From: a virus
Length of the DNA stretch: 32,783 bases
Reading direction: 5' to 3' (one strand)
Virus record (IMG/VR): IMGVR_UViG_3300004448_000417
Coordinates: 1-32,783 of that record
A program made the position numbers and the translations under genes. The notes under the pieces are model-generated. The model had not been told where the DNA came from. It searched no databases and saw only the letters and a program-made list of their open reading frames with translations. Below, piece after piece: positions 6,860-15,764 of the stretch; the stretch's first letter is position 1; the number at the start of each line of letters is the position of its first letter.

Positions 6860-7749
6860 CAGTATGTGCCTCCATCAATAAGTCCAGCAGTTAATGTTCC
6901 CGAAACAAATAAATTATCAGAATATGTTGCAACACCAACAAAAGTGGATACTCCTGATACATTCAAATTACCATTAAGATCTAATAAATTTCCTATAGTT
7001 GCAATACCAGATAAATTTAAATTTCTACCAATAAAATTACCAGTTACTGACCCAACAATATCACCAATAACATTTAAACTTCCATCAACATATAAATCAC
7101 TCTTAAAAGTAGATACTCCAACAAAAGTAGATATTCCAGAAACATTTACTTTAGTAAGGTTAGTATTTCCACTTACATTCAGTAAGGTTCCTACAGTTGC
7201 AATACCAGAGATATTCCAATTTCTTGCACTAGCTTCATCATAAACAAGATCACCATTTACATTAAGATCACCCGCAACATACAAATCTCCACCAGTTGTG
7301 GTAATACCTCCAGAAGAAGCAAGAGTCGTAACTCCAACAGACTTGAACGTCGATTGTGCGGTAACTCCATTGAGAATATCAACGGCAGCATTTATATCTA
7401 CATTAGAAGAGAAAGTTGCAATACCTGCAACCGAAACACTTTCACCAATATGAACTTGTTTTGCTATTCCAATTCCACCATTAATAACTAATGCACCATT
7501 TGTAGGTGCGGAAGAATTGGTAGTATTTGAAAATGTTACAATGCCAGCAATACTAAGAGTTGTCGAATCGAGTTGATCCGTCATAAAAAATTTTGATTGG
7601 TCAAGGTCCCATACGAGGATCATCCCATCTCTAGTTTTTAGAGTGGAATCTACATCACTTAACGAAATTACACTTGATGGTGGTGCTGAAGCATTGGATA
7701 AAACACGAATTACATTCTGAGATCCAATTCTGTCGTTAATACTAGGCAT
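6859..7749 (-). CDS. Fibre-like structural protein in the whisker (wac) position
   Basis: 296 residues with no enzyme signature. Residues 1-70 (INDRIGSQNVIRVLSNASA, then TRDGMILVWDLDQSKFFM) look like an attachment domain seen in marine T4-like phages. The rest is a run of about 30-residue beta repeats centred on G-[IV]-[AS]-T-[FVI]: SVAGIATF, NISGIATV, NVSGISTF, NLSGIATI and NVSGVSTF, with TNGALVINGGIGI near residues 83-95. Such repeats usually form trimeric beta-helical fibre shafts. It lies directly before gp13, where T4 has wac (fibritin), but the coiled-coil heptads of fibritin are absent. Whisker or collar function is therefore a positional inference only. It overlaps the 111-residue gene (TAATG) and gp13 (TGATG), so all three are probably coupled. 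Confidence 0.8.
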   Translation of the reverse strand: MPSINDRIGSQNVIRVLSNASAPPSSVISLSDVDSTLKTRDGMILVWDLDQSKFFMTDQLDSTTLSIAGIVTFSNTTNSSAPTNGALVINGGIGIAKQVHIGESVSVAGIATFSSNVDINAAVDILNGVTAQSTFKSVGVTTLASSGGITTTGGDLYVAGDLNVNGDLVYDEASARNWNISGIATVGTLLNVSGNTNLTKVNVSGISTFVGVSTFKSDLYVDGSLNVIGDIVGSVTGNFIGRNLNLSGIATIGNLLDLNGNLNVSGVSTFVGVATYSDNLFVSGTLTAGLIDGGTY

Positions 7750-8084
7750 TACCTGGTTACTCCCCCTCGTACTAGTGCTGCACCCTCTACAGCTTTATAT
7801 TCTCTACCAAAATTCGTAATTTTCACATCAAATACATATCTTCCAGGTTTTAGATCAACAGATAAAGTTGAACCTAATGATACTTGAATAATACCCAAAT
7901 TTGGGTCAGTAATTGATGATGCAAAAGATACTGCCGTAGTTGATCCATAATGCTTTCTCAATTTTGCTTCAAGAGAAGCATTAGTTAGTATTAATGGAGT
8001 TCCGGATCTAGTATCTTCTAACTGAAAAGACGTATCAAAATCATATCCCTGCTCAATCACAATATTTGATACATAAACAGACAT
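7749..8084 (-). CDS. Small beta-rich virion protein (tail or fibre attachment, hypothetical)
   Basis: 111 residues. It opens MSVYVSNIVIEQGYDFDTSF, then LEDTRSGTPLILTNASLEAKLRKH, then LGIIQVSLGSTLSVDLKPG, then RYVFDVKI. This pattern of strands (a gain-of-type field, 'ltnasleaklrk', 'l.pGrYvfDvki') resembles the N-terminal Ig-like domains of phage baseplate and receptor-binding proteins such as the BppU type. The resemblance is by eye and the family is not certain. An exact TATAAATA late promoter ends 28 bases before its ATG, making it the first gene of the wac-like/13/14/15/16 transcription block. It overlaps the next gene at TAATG. A role as an adaptor for the fibre-like protein encoded next is plausible. 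Confidence 0.75.
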   Translation of the reverse strand: MSVYVSNIVIEQGYDFDTSFQLEDTRSGTPLILTNASLEAKLRKHYGSTTAVSFASSITDPNLGIIQVSLGSTLSVDLKPGRYVFDVKITNFGREYKAVEGAALVRGGVTR

Positions 8085-8112
8085 TATTTTGTGGTGCTAA
8101 CATACCTTTAGA

Positions 8113-8120
8113 TATTTATA
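8113..8120 (-). promoter_or_regulatory. T4-type late promoter (TATAAATA) of the 111-residue/neck gene block
   Basis: The minus strand reads exactly TATAAATA in the 49-base gap between the 65-residue and 111-residue genes. By T4 rules transcription would start about 6 bases downstream, giving a leader of roughly 22 bases. No sigma-70-like -35 box is apparent, as expected for a late promoter. Confidence 0.7.
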
Positions 8121-8133
8121 TGAATTTGATTGA

Positions 8134-8331
8134 CTAGTTATTTTTAATTAATTCTTTAAGAAGTGTTTTAATTTCCTCAATATCATTTTTCATATCATTC
8201 AATTCTTTTTTACGCAAATCTTTTTGTACAAGAGAATTTACATATTGATTATAATTGGTAGTATCGCAGTTTATAATACTACCAGTATTTTCATCTCTAT
8301 ACAGATTTGAATGTCCCTTTACTTTTATCAT
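8134..8331 (-). CDS. Conserved small coiled-coil protein of marine T4-like phages (hypothetical)
   Basis: 65 residues. The first half, MIKVKGHSNLYRDENTGSII, then NCDTTNYNQYVNSL, matches a small protein I recall from many marine T4-like phages. The second half (ELNDMKNDIEEIKTLLKELI) has heptad-spaced hydrophobic residues and should form a coiled coil. The ATG overlaps the stop of the DUF4815 giant (ATGA), so it is probably translated by coupling. No separate promoter is seen. The coiled coil and position suggest a small baseplate or fibre assembly factor, but nothing in the sequence gives a function. Confidence 0.8.
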   Translation of the reverse strand: MIKVKGHSNLYRDENTGSIINCDTTNYNQYVNSLVQKDLRKKELNDMKNDIEEIKTLLKELIKNN

Positions 8332-11300
8332 CTTAGTGCAATTACTCTAAGGTCTGCTAAACGAGGTGCTTGTGCCTGATTTGAACTATTCATTACAATT
8401 TTAATACCGTATCCAGTGAATAAATCTAAATTTTCAACTGTAAATTCATATTCTAAAAATTCTCCATCAAGACTTGCTTTAACTTTTGTGTCCGGTAATC
8501 CACTATTTTTAGATTCATCAACAACTAAAAATCCTTCAGTAGTTTCTTTCAAATTATTATATCCTGGAAATAGTTCATAAGATTGACTAATTTCACTAGA
8601 ATCTGCTTTTATTGTAGTATAAAGAACTCTAAAATCAGAATCTCCTGGTCTTTCTGCAGCAATAATAACTTTTAGTCCAGAAGCTGGATTTTTAAGAGTG
8701 TTTATATTTGAATAATATACAGAAGCATGTGGATCGAATAATATTGAATTGACACGATTATCACTGGAATAATCATCAATTGGTTTGTTTAAACGAGACA
8801 GATTAAATTCTGTTCTTGCTTGATTAAGATTAAGTATTGGAGATAATGCACTATTAGGATCATTAGAATTAAATACGATTGCAGTAGTAAATGATTTTTT
8901 TCTTGGTAAAGAAGTCAAATATTCATTTTGATTTGCCTCTGATGCAACCATCCTTACAGAATTTAAAGAATTTAATTCATTTAGTTGAATTTGTTGATAT
9001 CCATTATCATTAAACGAAACTTCATTTCCACTAACACTTGTTGCAGTTACAGTTCTGACTTGTCCAGTCACAGAAGTTGTTGAACCTGGTGTCAAAATAC
9101 CATATATTGGATTTACTGCATCATACATTATGTTTTGGGAAGCAGTGACATTATCTCCACCAATTAATCTTTCATCATTAAATGATAACTGAGGAGTTCC
9201 TGCTGTAGTTCCATCATTCAATCTTGAACTTCCTTTATTGGATGACCTATCAATTCTTACATGATAACTGTCAATATCTATTGGAGAAGCAATAGAGGTT
9301 GTTATCCCATTAACTCTTCTTAACGAAACTCCGCCAAATTCATATTTTTCTACATCAGCATCTACAAAGTGATTAACTGCAATAGTATTATCAATTCCTC
9401 TACCATTACTACTAATATTTAATATTCCAGATCCGAAACCTTCATATTTGATAATTTCATTTCCAATTTTTACATATCCTGGATATGATCCAGAAACATT
9501 TTTTCCTTCAAAAGTTACGAAGTTTGCTGTAGAAGCAACACTGATTGTTGTCACATCATCAACATTTAGTTGAGAACTTAACACAGTTGTCGGAACATCA
9601 GATTTAATGTTATCTACTATCAATTTATTAGTAGTAGAATACATTCCATGATTAAAATGATCTACCTTAAAATAATCACCAGAGTACACTCCACCATCTG
9701 AAGAGGCATTTAAAATATTTGTTCCTGCAGCAGATACAATTGTAGAAGCATCACTATAATAACTAACTGCAGCACCAACTGCAAATTCCTTTCCACTTCC
9801 ATTTCCACCAAATTCACCTTGAACATTTGAAAGATATAAAGTATTTAATCCTGTGATTCCAGTAATTGTAACTGTAGCATCTCTACCAGTTTGTTTAGAT
9901 GTTGTTGAAGTTTGAATTCCTACAACATTTCCTACTTGATACCCACTTCCAAAATCGAGAGTAGAATGTCCAACACCAGTAATTACTCCATTAGAGTTAG
10001 TAGTAATAAGAAGTTTAAGATTTTCACCTTTTCCAGATATATTATAAGTACTTACAATTTGATTAGTAACACTTGCCGGATAATTTGCACCTGCATCTGT
10101 GAGACTAACACTACTAACAGAACTTCCTTGTCCAACAACAATAGCAGATCCTCCATTATTGGATCCTGCAAGTTTTCTACCCACAGTTACAATACCAATA
10201 AAACTAGAATTTTCTGTTGTAACAATACCAATTTTTCCTGTTTTAGGAAGAATAGTAATTGGACTACTATTCAATCTTCGAATATATCCATTACTTTCAT
10301 CTAATGGTGGATTGTAAAAATATACGGATCCTGTTGTTTCAGTAAATTCTGCTTTGTATAATTTAAATTTAAGATCTTGATTTTGATCTGTTGTCCAAAC
10401 AGAACCGTTTTGAGATTTAAATAATGCACCAAGAGCAAACTGTTGAGTATAAATTACCTGATCAACATCTGGAAGAGATTGTGTATTAACAGTTTTTTCT
10501 CCCATAACTGCAGTCCATACTTCATATTCATCACTTTGAGCAGAAAGTAGAACAATCGCGTATTCTCTTCCTGGTGCCAAGAAAATAGGTTCGGGGAACT
10601 TAACATTAGTTGCAATTTCTCCAGTATCTGATGTTTGAATGAGTTGAGTTTCAACACCATTTGCATCAACAGATCTAGGTCTAAGAGTTACTGATGAATT
10701 ACCAATAACTTCTAACGTAGGAGTTCCTAGTAATGTAGATCTAACTTGAACTGTAACAGGTGCAGTACCACTATCAATAGATGCAAAGTATACGTCTACA
10801 GATGTTAAAAATACTCCATTCACATCGTCTTCAGTATCAATATCAGATTTAACTTGGATATTTCCACCAACAGTAAAGGTTTGGGCAAGAGGATCAACAT
10901 ACCCTACCTCAACAGTTCCTCCAATAGTTGCATTTATAGTATTATTAATTGTGGTAGTTGTGGTATTTGTTGTTACCGTAGCTTGGAAGTTGATTAAAGT
11001 TGCAACTGCAGTATAATTTGTTTCCGCAAAAGAAACGGAATTGCTTCCAGGTAATCCAGGAGTATTTGTAGAACTTGATGTAAGTCTATAAGTTTTTGTT
11101 CCTGTAGATATTCTTGTTGAAGGTCTTGGTGTTGCATTTGGATCTCTTAAGAAGAAAGATCCAATAAGATCTCCATAATTATCTGATATCAATCTAATAT
11201 CCTTTACAAATGCAATTGCTTGGCTAGTTTGCCCCACCAACTGCATCCCACTTTCAAGATATCCGAAAAAGTCCCCTTGAGAATTTTGTGCAAGTGCTGC

Positions 11301-14300
11301 GGTATCTACATTAAGAATTTTCGATGATGAGTTATAATTGTTGGATATAGTGGGATTATTTGGATCGTATGGATTCTGATTGTAAATTGATGTTGGTGAA
11401 TTAAAAGGTCCTAATTTATGATTTGGAGTACAAACTCTAAATCTTATTCTTTCTTGACCATTAACAGTTCCAATTACAGTTTCTCCAATCCTAAATGCAC
11501 CGGAAGAACCATTTCCAGTAAGTCCTCTATTATTAGAAATTTCAATTAGTTTAGGGATTAAATCAACAGCACTATTACCATCCAGGAATTGATAAAATCT
11601 GGTGTTTGGTTTGAGACTAGAAGCACTGAACTCAACATTTCTAGACCTCATAAATTCTTCATCAGGTGTACCAACCACCTCATTACGAATAAATGTATCT
11701 ACAGTATCAAAACTATCACTTGCAGTACTACTCCTTCTCTCAGTGCCACTGAGTCCTTGAGCAAAAGCCTGTAATGCTCCACCAGTATTTCCTCCACCTC
11801 TAAATCTTGGAGCTAACGGAAGATCGAAAGATCTATTTTGAGTAAGATCCAGATTATTGACAAGATTAACTTCTTGTGTAAATCTATTGTTTACATTTAC
11901 ATCCTGCAATTGAACTGTTCTAGTCCAACTATCAACCTCTGGTTGTAATTGAACTACTCCATCATAAACAACAATATTGAAAGGGTTTACATTTTCTACT
12001 TTAGTTGCAAATGGTTGTTCTAGCCAATCAACTTCGTTATATGCAAGAGTTAATGCTTGACCAGTTTTTTGAATCGCAGAATCCAATAAAATTAAACTAT
12101 CATCATTCAAATCTAGTTCTTGTGGTGACAACTCATCTAAAGTTGCTACCAGTGAATTTAATGAATTTCTACTAATGTTTGGATTTAAAGTTCTAGTAGA
12201 TTGATCAACCAAAGTTGTTGAAAGAAATGAATCAAATTTAGAATTATCAGAAAATGAGTCAACAAAGAAACCACTTTTAAATCTATCTCTACCTTCAGTA
12301 TCTTGAATTCGCAAAGTGTTCGCATTTATTTCCAGAAGAGATAATGTTGTTACTCTTTCTAAATTTTCAACTCTATCTTCAATAATACCAATGTCTCTCA
12401 TCGTGTATCTTCTATTATCAGTTAAGATAATACCCGCATTAGATGTATTATAAAGATATGCAGGATATGTAATTGTTGCAAGTTCTATGAAATCTCCTCT
12501 CTTAGTAGGTGGTTTTGGATTTTTTGAGGAAATTCCTTTTTCAATAACAAAATTGCCAAGAATATCCAAATAAACTTTGTCCATTCTTGGAAGATAAAAA
12601 CTTTGACTGACTATTGCATTCTCTTTTGGTGCTAATAATCTTAATGGAGAAGTATTAAATGCCGAAGTTCTAGCATTAAAATCGAATGGTGATTTATCAG
12701 TTGTTACTGCAGGATTAAATATTGCCACTCTAGGTCTAAAGTCTAAAGTATCTGTTGCCCTAATAGACCCTCCAATATTCGGAATATCTTTAGAAAATCT
12801 TTCTGCATCATAACTATCGACGGTAAATACATCTCCAGAATCAGTCGTTGGAACTGAATAATGGTCGAAAACTATCAATAAACGACGAGATGGTTCATGA
12901 ATATTTTTTCTTCTCTCAATTCTTGAATAATCATAATATTGATTTTTCTGTCCTCTGTTTAACACATATGATCCGGTTATATCATTATAGTTGCCCCTTG
13001 TTATAGAATCAATTTGAGAATTAATTTTTGTCTCCTCAAATACTACTGCTTCACCTATAGAAAATTTGTTTTCATTTAAATAAACAACTCCCAATTTATT
13101 TGCACTTCCCGACGAAGGAGATGTAGTGTTATTAGTAACAATTCTGGCTACAGTATTACTTTTAGTTCCTATAATATTTTCACCAATTAATGCATTTGCT
13201 CCAACATTTGATATAACTGGAAAATCAACTATATCTAAAGTCGGAGTAGATTCATTTAAAGATTCATAAATTGAAAGAACCTTCACCACATCAGGATAAT
13301 TTAATGATATTTCTTCGTCTTGAATTCTCAGACCATAATATTGATTATATGTTAACCCATCATTTTTAGAGGTTGCGACATTATTTCCAGACTCTTTTAA
13401 TTTTGACCCATTTACAGATAAAATTCTACTTCTACTATAAGTTTTAGTTTTACTCTGAATATTATTTTTTACTGCTGTTACATTAACAACAGTATCATTA
13501 TTTGAAAGACTGTTGTCTAGACCTCTAATAGTTACTGTATTTCCACTAATACTGAATGCATCTGAAGTAATCTTTCCTATACCTCCTCCACTATATCCAA
13601 TACCAAATCTCTCTTGATCAAAATTAACCCAAGATATATCAGTAATACCACTAACATCACTAGTATTGATAGTTATAGCATTATCAGTGCCATCAACGTC
13701 TTTTCCAGTTAACTGTTCAGTAATGAATAGTTGAGAATTGGAAAGATCAATACTAGATGTATTTCGTTCTGCTAGGGGAGCAAATAAAGTTCCGGAACCT
13801 CTTACTATTGGTGCTCCTAAAAATCCATTAACTTGAATATCTGATGTTGGAAGTGCTCCATTAAATACTCCAGCAACAGTTGATAATGCAGAAATTTCGA
13901 ATGATAATGCATCTGCTGCAATACTGGATATTCTATTAAAATATTCTAATGAAGAACCAGATTGTTGATATCTGATTACAGTATCAGTTCTAATACCAAC
14001 AAAAGTTCTACCTGGAGAAGTTACTGTAGAGATACCTCCCCCAGTTGCAGTAATTGTTAATTCAGATACTGCTCCTGGAAAATTAAATTTATCTAAAATT
14101 GAATCCGCTTGAAAATTACTATAACTAAAAGGTGCTGTTTGTTTTACTGACTTAATGTTTTGAGTGTTATATGTACGAACTTCAGTTATAGATCTTGAAG
14201 ATTGTATTCCATTAATAGTTAAACTTTCACCTTTTGCAAAAGTTCCAGAAGTTTGTCTTAAAAATATTTGATTTGATGATCCGTCTGCTGTAGCAAATCC

Positions 14301-15758
14301 TGTTGATCCAGTACTATTCCCTTTAACAAAGAATGACTGTTTTATTTCATCTGAAGAAACAGATTGATTTAATGTTAATCTTGTATATGTCTGAATATCA
14401 TACAATCTCAAATCCCAACTAGTTGCCGCATTAGAATATGCTGCATCAGTTAAAGTAAATGAATATACTCTTGCTTCTCCAATTTGAGTTCCTGAACATT
14501 CAAATTGTGCATAAAGAGCGATTGTTTCTCTTACCTTTGCTACTCCAGTTACATTATTAACTCTCAGTATATTTCCCATTTCAAATGGGACTGTAGTATT
14601 CTTAATATCTGCAGTATCTCTAGGTTTATCTACATCTACAATAGAAGTAGATACTTTTTCAATATCATACCCTTGGACATATGCCTTTCCGGGGGATATT
14701 TTTAATACTGCTAAACTTTCCGATGGGATATTTCCTTGATCTGTTGTTTCATTACTGAAAAAAGTTCCATCACTGCCCAATCTATCATTTAAAGATTCTT
14801 CTACATGTAAATCGAATTGATTTATAGTATAATTGCCAGATTCATCAAAAGTTCTTTCTGCAAGATAATCACGAATTCTATTATATTCAGTTTTGGTTGT
14901 AATTTTTTTAATTTTTCCATTTTTTACTCTAAGTAACTCTACAAAATCAGTATCATTTGTATCTGTTAGAGGTCTTTTGGTAAGTGTTAAAGATATTTTT
15001 AATCTATCAGCACCTGGTGACGAATAGTTTGAAAATCCTTTTGCATTATCATATAAAGATTCGTCTTCTTTTGCATTAATAAGAGATTCGTCAATTTTTA
15101 ATCCAACTCTATATGATGGGGTATTTGTATAATAATCTAAAATAATTGTTTGTTTTGGAACTTTTACAAAGTAACCTCTTATAAAAAATATACCTTCTCC
15201 GACTGAAGATGCCGATGCGATAGCAGTTGAATTTGAATTAATTGCAGATGCAAAAGGTGATCCTGCACTTATAGTCGTATTTCCATAAACAATATTTTCA
15301 TTTGCCGATAATAATTCTCCATCAATAAACTGCGAAAATTCAAAATCTTCATTTGATTTTAAATATTTTACATATAGAGTTATATTATCTACTTCATCAC
15401 TTTCTGACGGAAGAACTACTTTCTGAACCTTTGCGGTAACTCCAGAAACCTGTCCAGATATAGTTTTTCCAACAAAATTCTCAATATATACCGATAAGTC
15501 AACTCCAAATTGAGTCGTATTTACTCTAACGGAATAGAATTGTCCATCATAACCAATGTTTCCAGGGACCACTATCGATCCTTCTTTAAACATATGACTT
15601 CCAAAATCTTCTACTTGATTTTGAAGTATAGATTGTAAGGTTGTTAATTCTCTAGTTTGAACAGGATATCCTGGTTTAAATAAAACTTTTAAAAAGTTTT
15701 TTGACGAATCAAAATCATCATAATATGGATTGATATTTAAATTTGTTTTTTGCGACAT
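8328..15758 (-). CDS. Giant virion structural protein with DUF4815-type N-terminal region (baseplate/fibre)
   Basis: 2476 residues. Residues 1-75 (NLNINPYYDDFDSSKNFLKV, LFKPGYPVQTRELTTLQSIL, QNQVEDFGSHMFKEGSIVVP) are the hallmark start of DUF4815 phage proteins. The same region probably ends near 950-1010 with RRLLIVFDHYSV and LDFRPRV. Around 1618-1740 lies a second conserved block, DPLAQTFTVGG ... VDVYF ... REYAIVLLS, common in marine phage tail proteins. Further on are a GSGYQVGN repeat (about residue 1940) and a NEIIKYEG ... RG module (about 2095). The C-terminus (SYELFPGYNNL ... LADLRVIALR) is also family-like. It lies between gp8 and the wac-position gene, where T4 encodes gp9 to gp12, so it probably replaces the fibre socket, pin and short-fibre parts. 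That role is inferred. The ATG is 6 bases after the gp8 stop. Confidence 0.85.
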   Translation of the reverse strand: MSQKTNLNINPYYDDFDSSKNFLKVLFKPGYPVQTRELTTLQSILQNQVEDFGSHMFKEGSIVVPGNIGYDGQFYSVRVNTTQFGVDLSVYIENFVGKTISGQVSGVTAKVQKVVLPSESDEVDNITLYVKYLKSNEDFEFSQFIDGELLSANENIVYGNTTISAGSPFASAINSNSTAIASASSVGEGIFFIRGYFVKVPKQTIILDYYTNTPSYRVGLKIDESLINAKEDESLYDNAKGFSNYSSPGADRLKISLTLTKRPLTDTNDTDFVELLRVKNGKIKKITTKTEYNRIRDYLAERTFDESGNYTINQFDLHVEESLNDRLGSDGTFFSNETTDQGNIPSESLAVLKISPGKAYVQGYDIEKVSTSIVDVDKPRDTADIKNTTVPFEMGNILRVNNVTGVAKVRETIALYAQFECSGTQIGEARVYSFTLTDAAYSNAATSWDLRLYDIQTYTRLTLNQSVSSDEIKQSFFVKGNSTGSTGFATADGSSNQIFLRQTSGTFAKGESLTINGIQSSRSITEVRTYNTQNIKSVKQTAPFSYSNFQADSILDKFNFPGAVSELTITATGGGISTVTSPGRTFVGIRTDTVIRYQQSGSSLEYFNRISSIAADALSFEISALSTVAGVFNGALPTSDIQVNGFLGAPIVRGSGTLFAPLAERNTSSIDLSNSQLFITEQLTGKDVDGTDNAITINTSDVSGITDISWVNFDQERFGIGYSGGGIGKITSDAFSISGNTVTIRGLDNSLSNNDTVVNVTAVKNNIQSKTKTYSRSRILSVNGSKLKESGNNVATSKNDGLTYNQYYGLRIQDEEISLNYPDVVKVLSIYESLNESTPTLDIVDFPVISNVGANALIGENIIGTKSNTVARIVTNNTTSPSSGSANKLGVVYLNENKFSIGEAVVFEETKINSQIDSITRGNYNDITGSYVLNRGQKNQYYDYSRIERRKNIHEPSRRLLIVFDHYSVPTTDSGDVFTVDSYDAERFSKDIPNIGGSIRATDTLDFRPRVAIFNPAVTTDKSPFDFNARTSAFNTSPLRLLAPKENAIVSQSFYLPRMDKVYLDILGNFVIEKGISSKNPKPPTKRGDFIELATITYPAYLYNTSNAGIILTDNRRYTMRDIGIIEDRVENLERVTTLSLLEINANTLRIQDTEGRDRFKSGFFVDSFSDNSKFDSFLSTTLVDQSTRTLNPNISRNSLNSLVATLDELSPQELDLNDDSLILLDSAIQKTGQALTLAYNEVDWLEQPFATKVENVNPFNIVVYDGVVQLQPEVDSWTRTVQLQDVNVNNRFTQEVNLVNNLDLTQNRSFDLPLAPRFRGGGNTGGALQAFAQGLSGTERRSSTASDSFDTVDTFIRNEVVGTPDEEFMRSRNVEFSASSLKPNTRFYQFLDGNSAVDLIPKLIEISNNRGLTGNGSSGAFRIGETVIGTVNGQERIRFRVCTPNHKLGPFNSPTSIYNQNPYDPNNPTISNNYNSSSKILNVDTAALAQNSQGDFFGYLESGMQLVGQTSQAIAFVKDIRLISDNYGDLIGSFFLRDPNATPRPSTRISTGTKTYRLTSSSTNTPGLPGSNSVSFAETNYTAVATLINFQATVTTNTTTTTINNTINATIGGTVEVGYVDPLAQTFTVGGNIQVKSDIDTEDDVNGVFLTSVDVYFASIDSGTAPVTVQVRSTLLGTPTLEVIGNSSVTLRPRSVDANGVETQLIQTSDTGEIATNVKFPEPIFLAPGREYAIVLLSAQSDEYEVWTAVMGEKTVNTQSLPDVDQVIYTQQFALGALFKSQNGSVWTTDQNQDLKFKLYKAEFTETTGSVYFYNPPLDESNGYIRRLNSSPITILPKTGKIGIVTTENSSFIGIVTVGRKLAGSNNGGSAIVVGQGSSVSSVSLTDAGANYPASVTNQIVSTYNISGKGENLKLLITTNSNGVITGVGHSTLDFGSGYQVGNVVGIQTSTTSKQTGRDATVTITGITGLNTLYLSNVQGEFGGNGSGKEFAVGAAVSYYSDASTIVSAAGTNILNASSDGGVYSGDYFKVDHFNHGMYSTTNKLIVDNIKSDVPTTVLSSQLNVDDVTTISVASTANFVTFEGKNVSGSYPGYVKIGNEIIKYEGFGSGILNISSNGRGIDNTIAVNHFVDADVEKYEFGGVSLRRVNGITTSIASPIDIDSYHVRIDRSSNKGSSRLNDGTTAGTPQLSFNDERLIGGDNVTASQNIMYDAVNPIYGILTPGSTTSVTGQVRTVTATSVSGNEVSFNDNGYQQIQLNELNSLNSVRMVASEANQNEYLTSLPRKKSFTTAIVFNSNDPNSALSPILNLNQARTEFNLSRLNKPIDDYSSDNRVNSILFDPHASVYYSNINTLKNPASGLKVIIAAERPGDSDFRVLYTTIKADSSEISQSYELFPGYNNLKETTEGFLVVDESKNSGLPDTKVKASLDGEFLEYEFTVENLDLFTGYGIKIVMNSSNQAQAPRLADLRVIALR

Positions 15759-15764
15759 TTTTCT

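Noticed and set aside
6859-7560. Repeated DNA words that might suggest a CRISPR or direct-repeat array
   Set aside because: The similarity follows codons for the G-[IV]-[AS]-T-[FVI] protein repeats, is imperfect, and there are no uniform spacers.
12780-13070. Possible domain boundary or second gene start inside the DUF4815 giant
   Set aside because: The frame is continuous, the motifs RRLLIVFDHYSV and LDFRPRV read through, and no ribosome binding site or promoter marks a new start.
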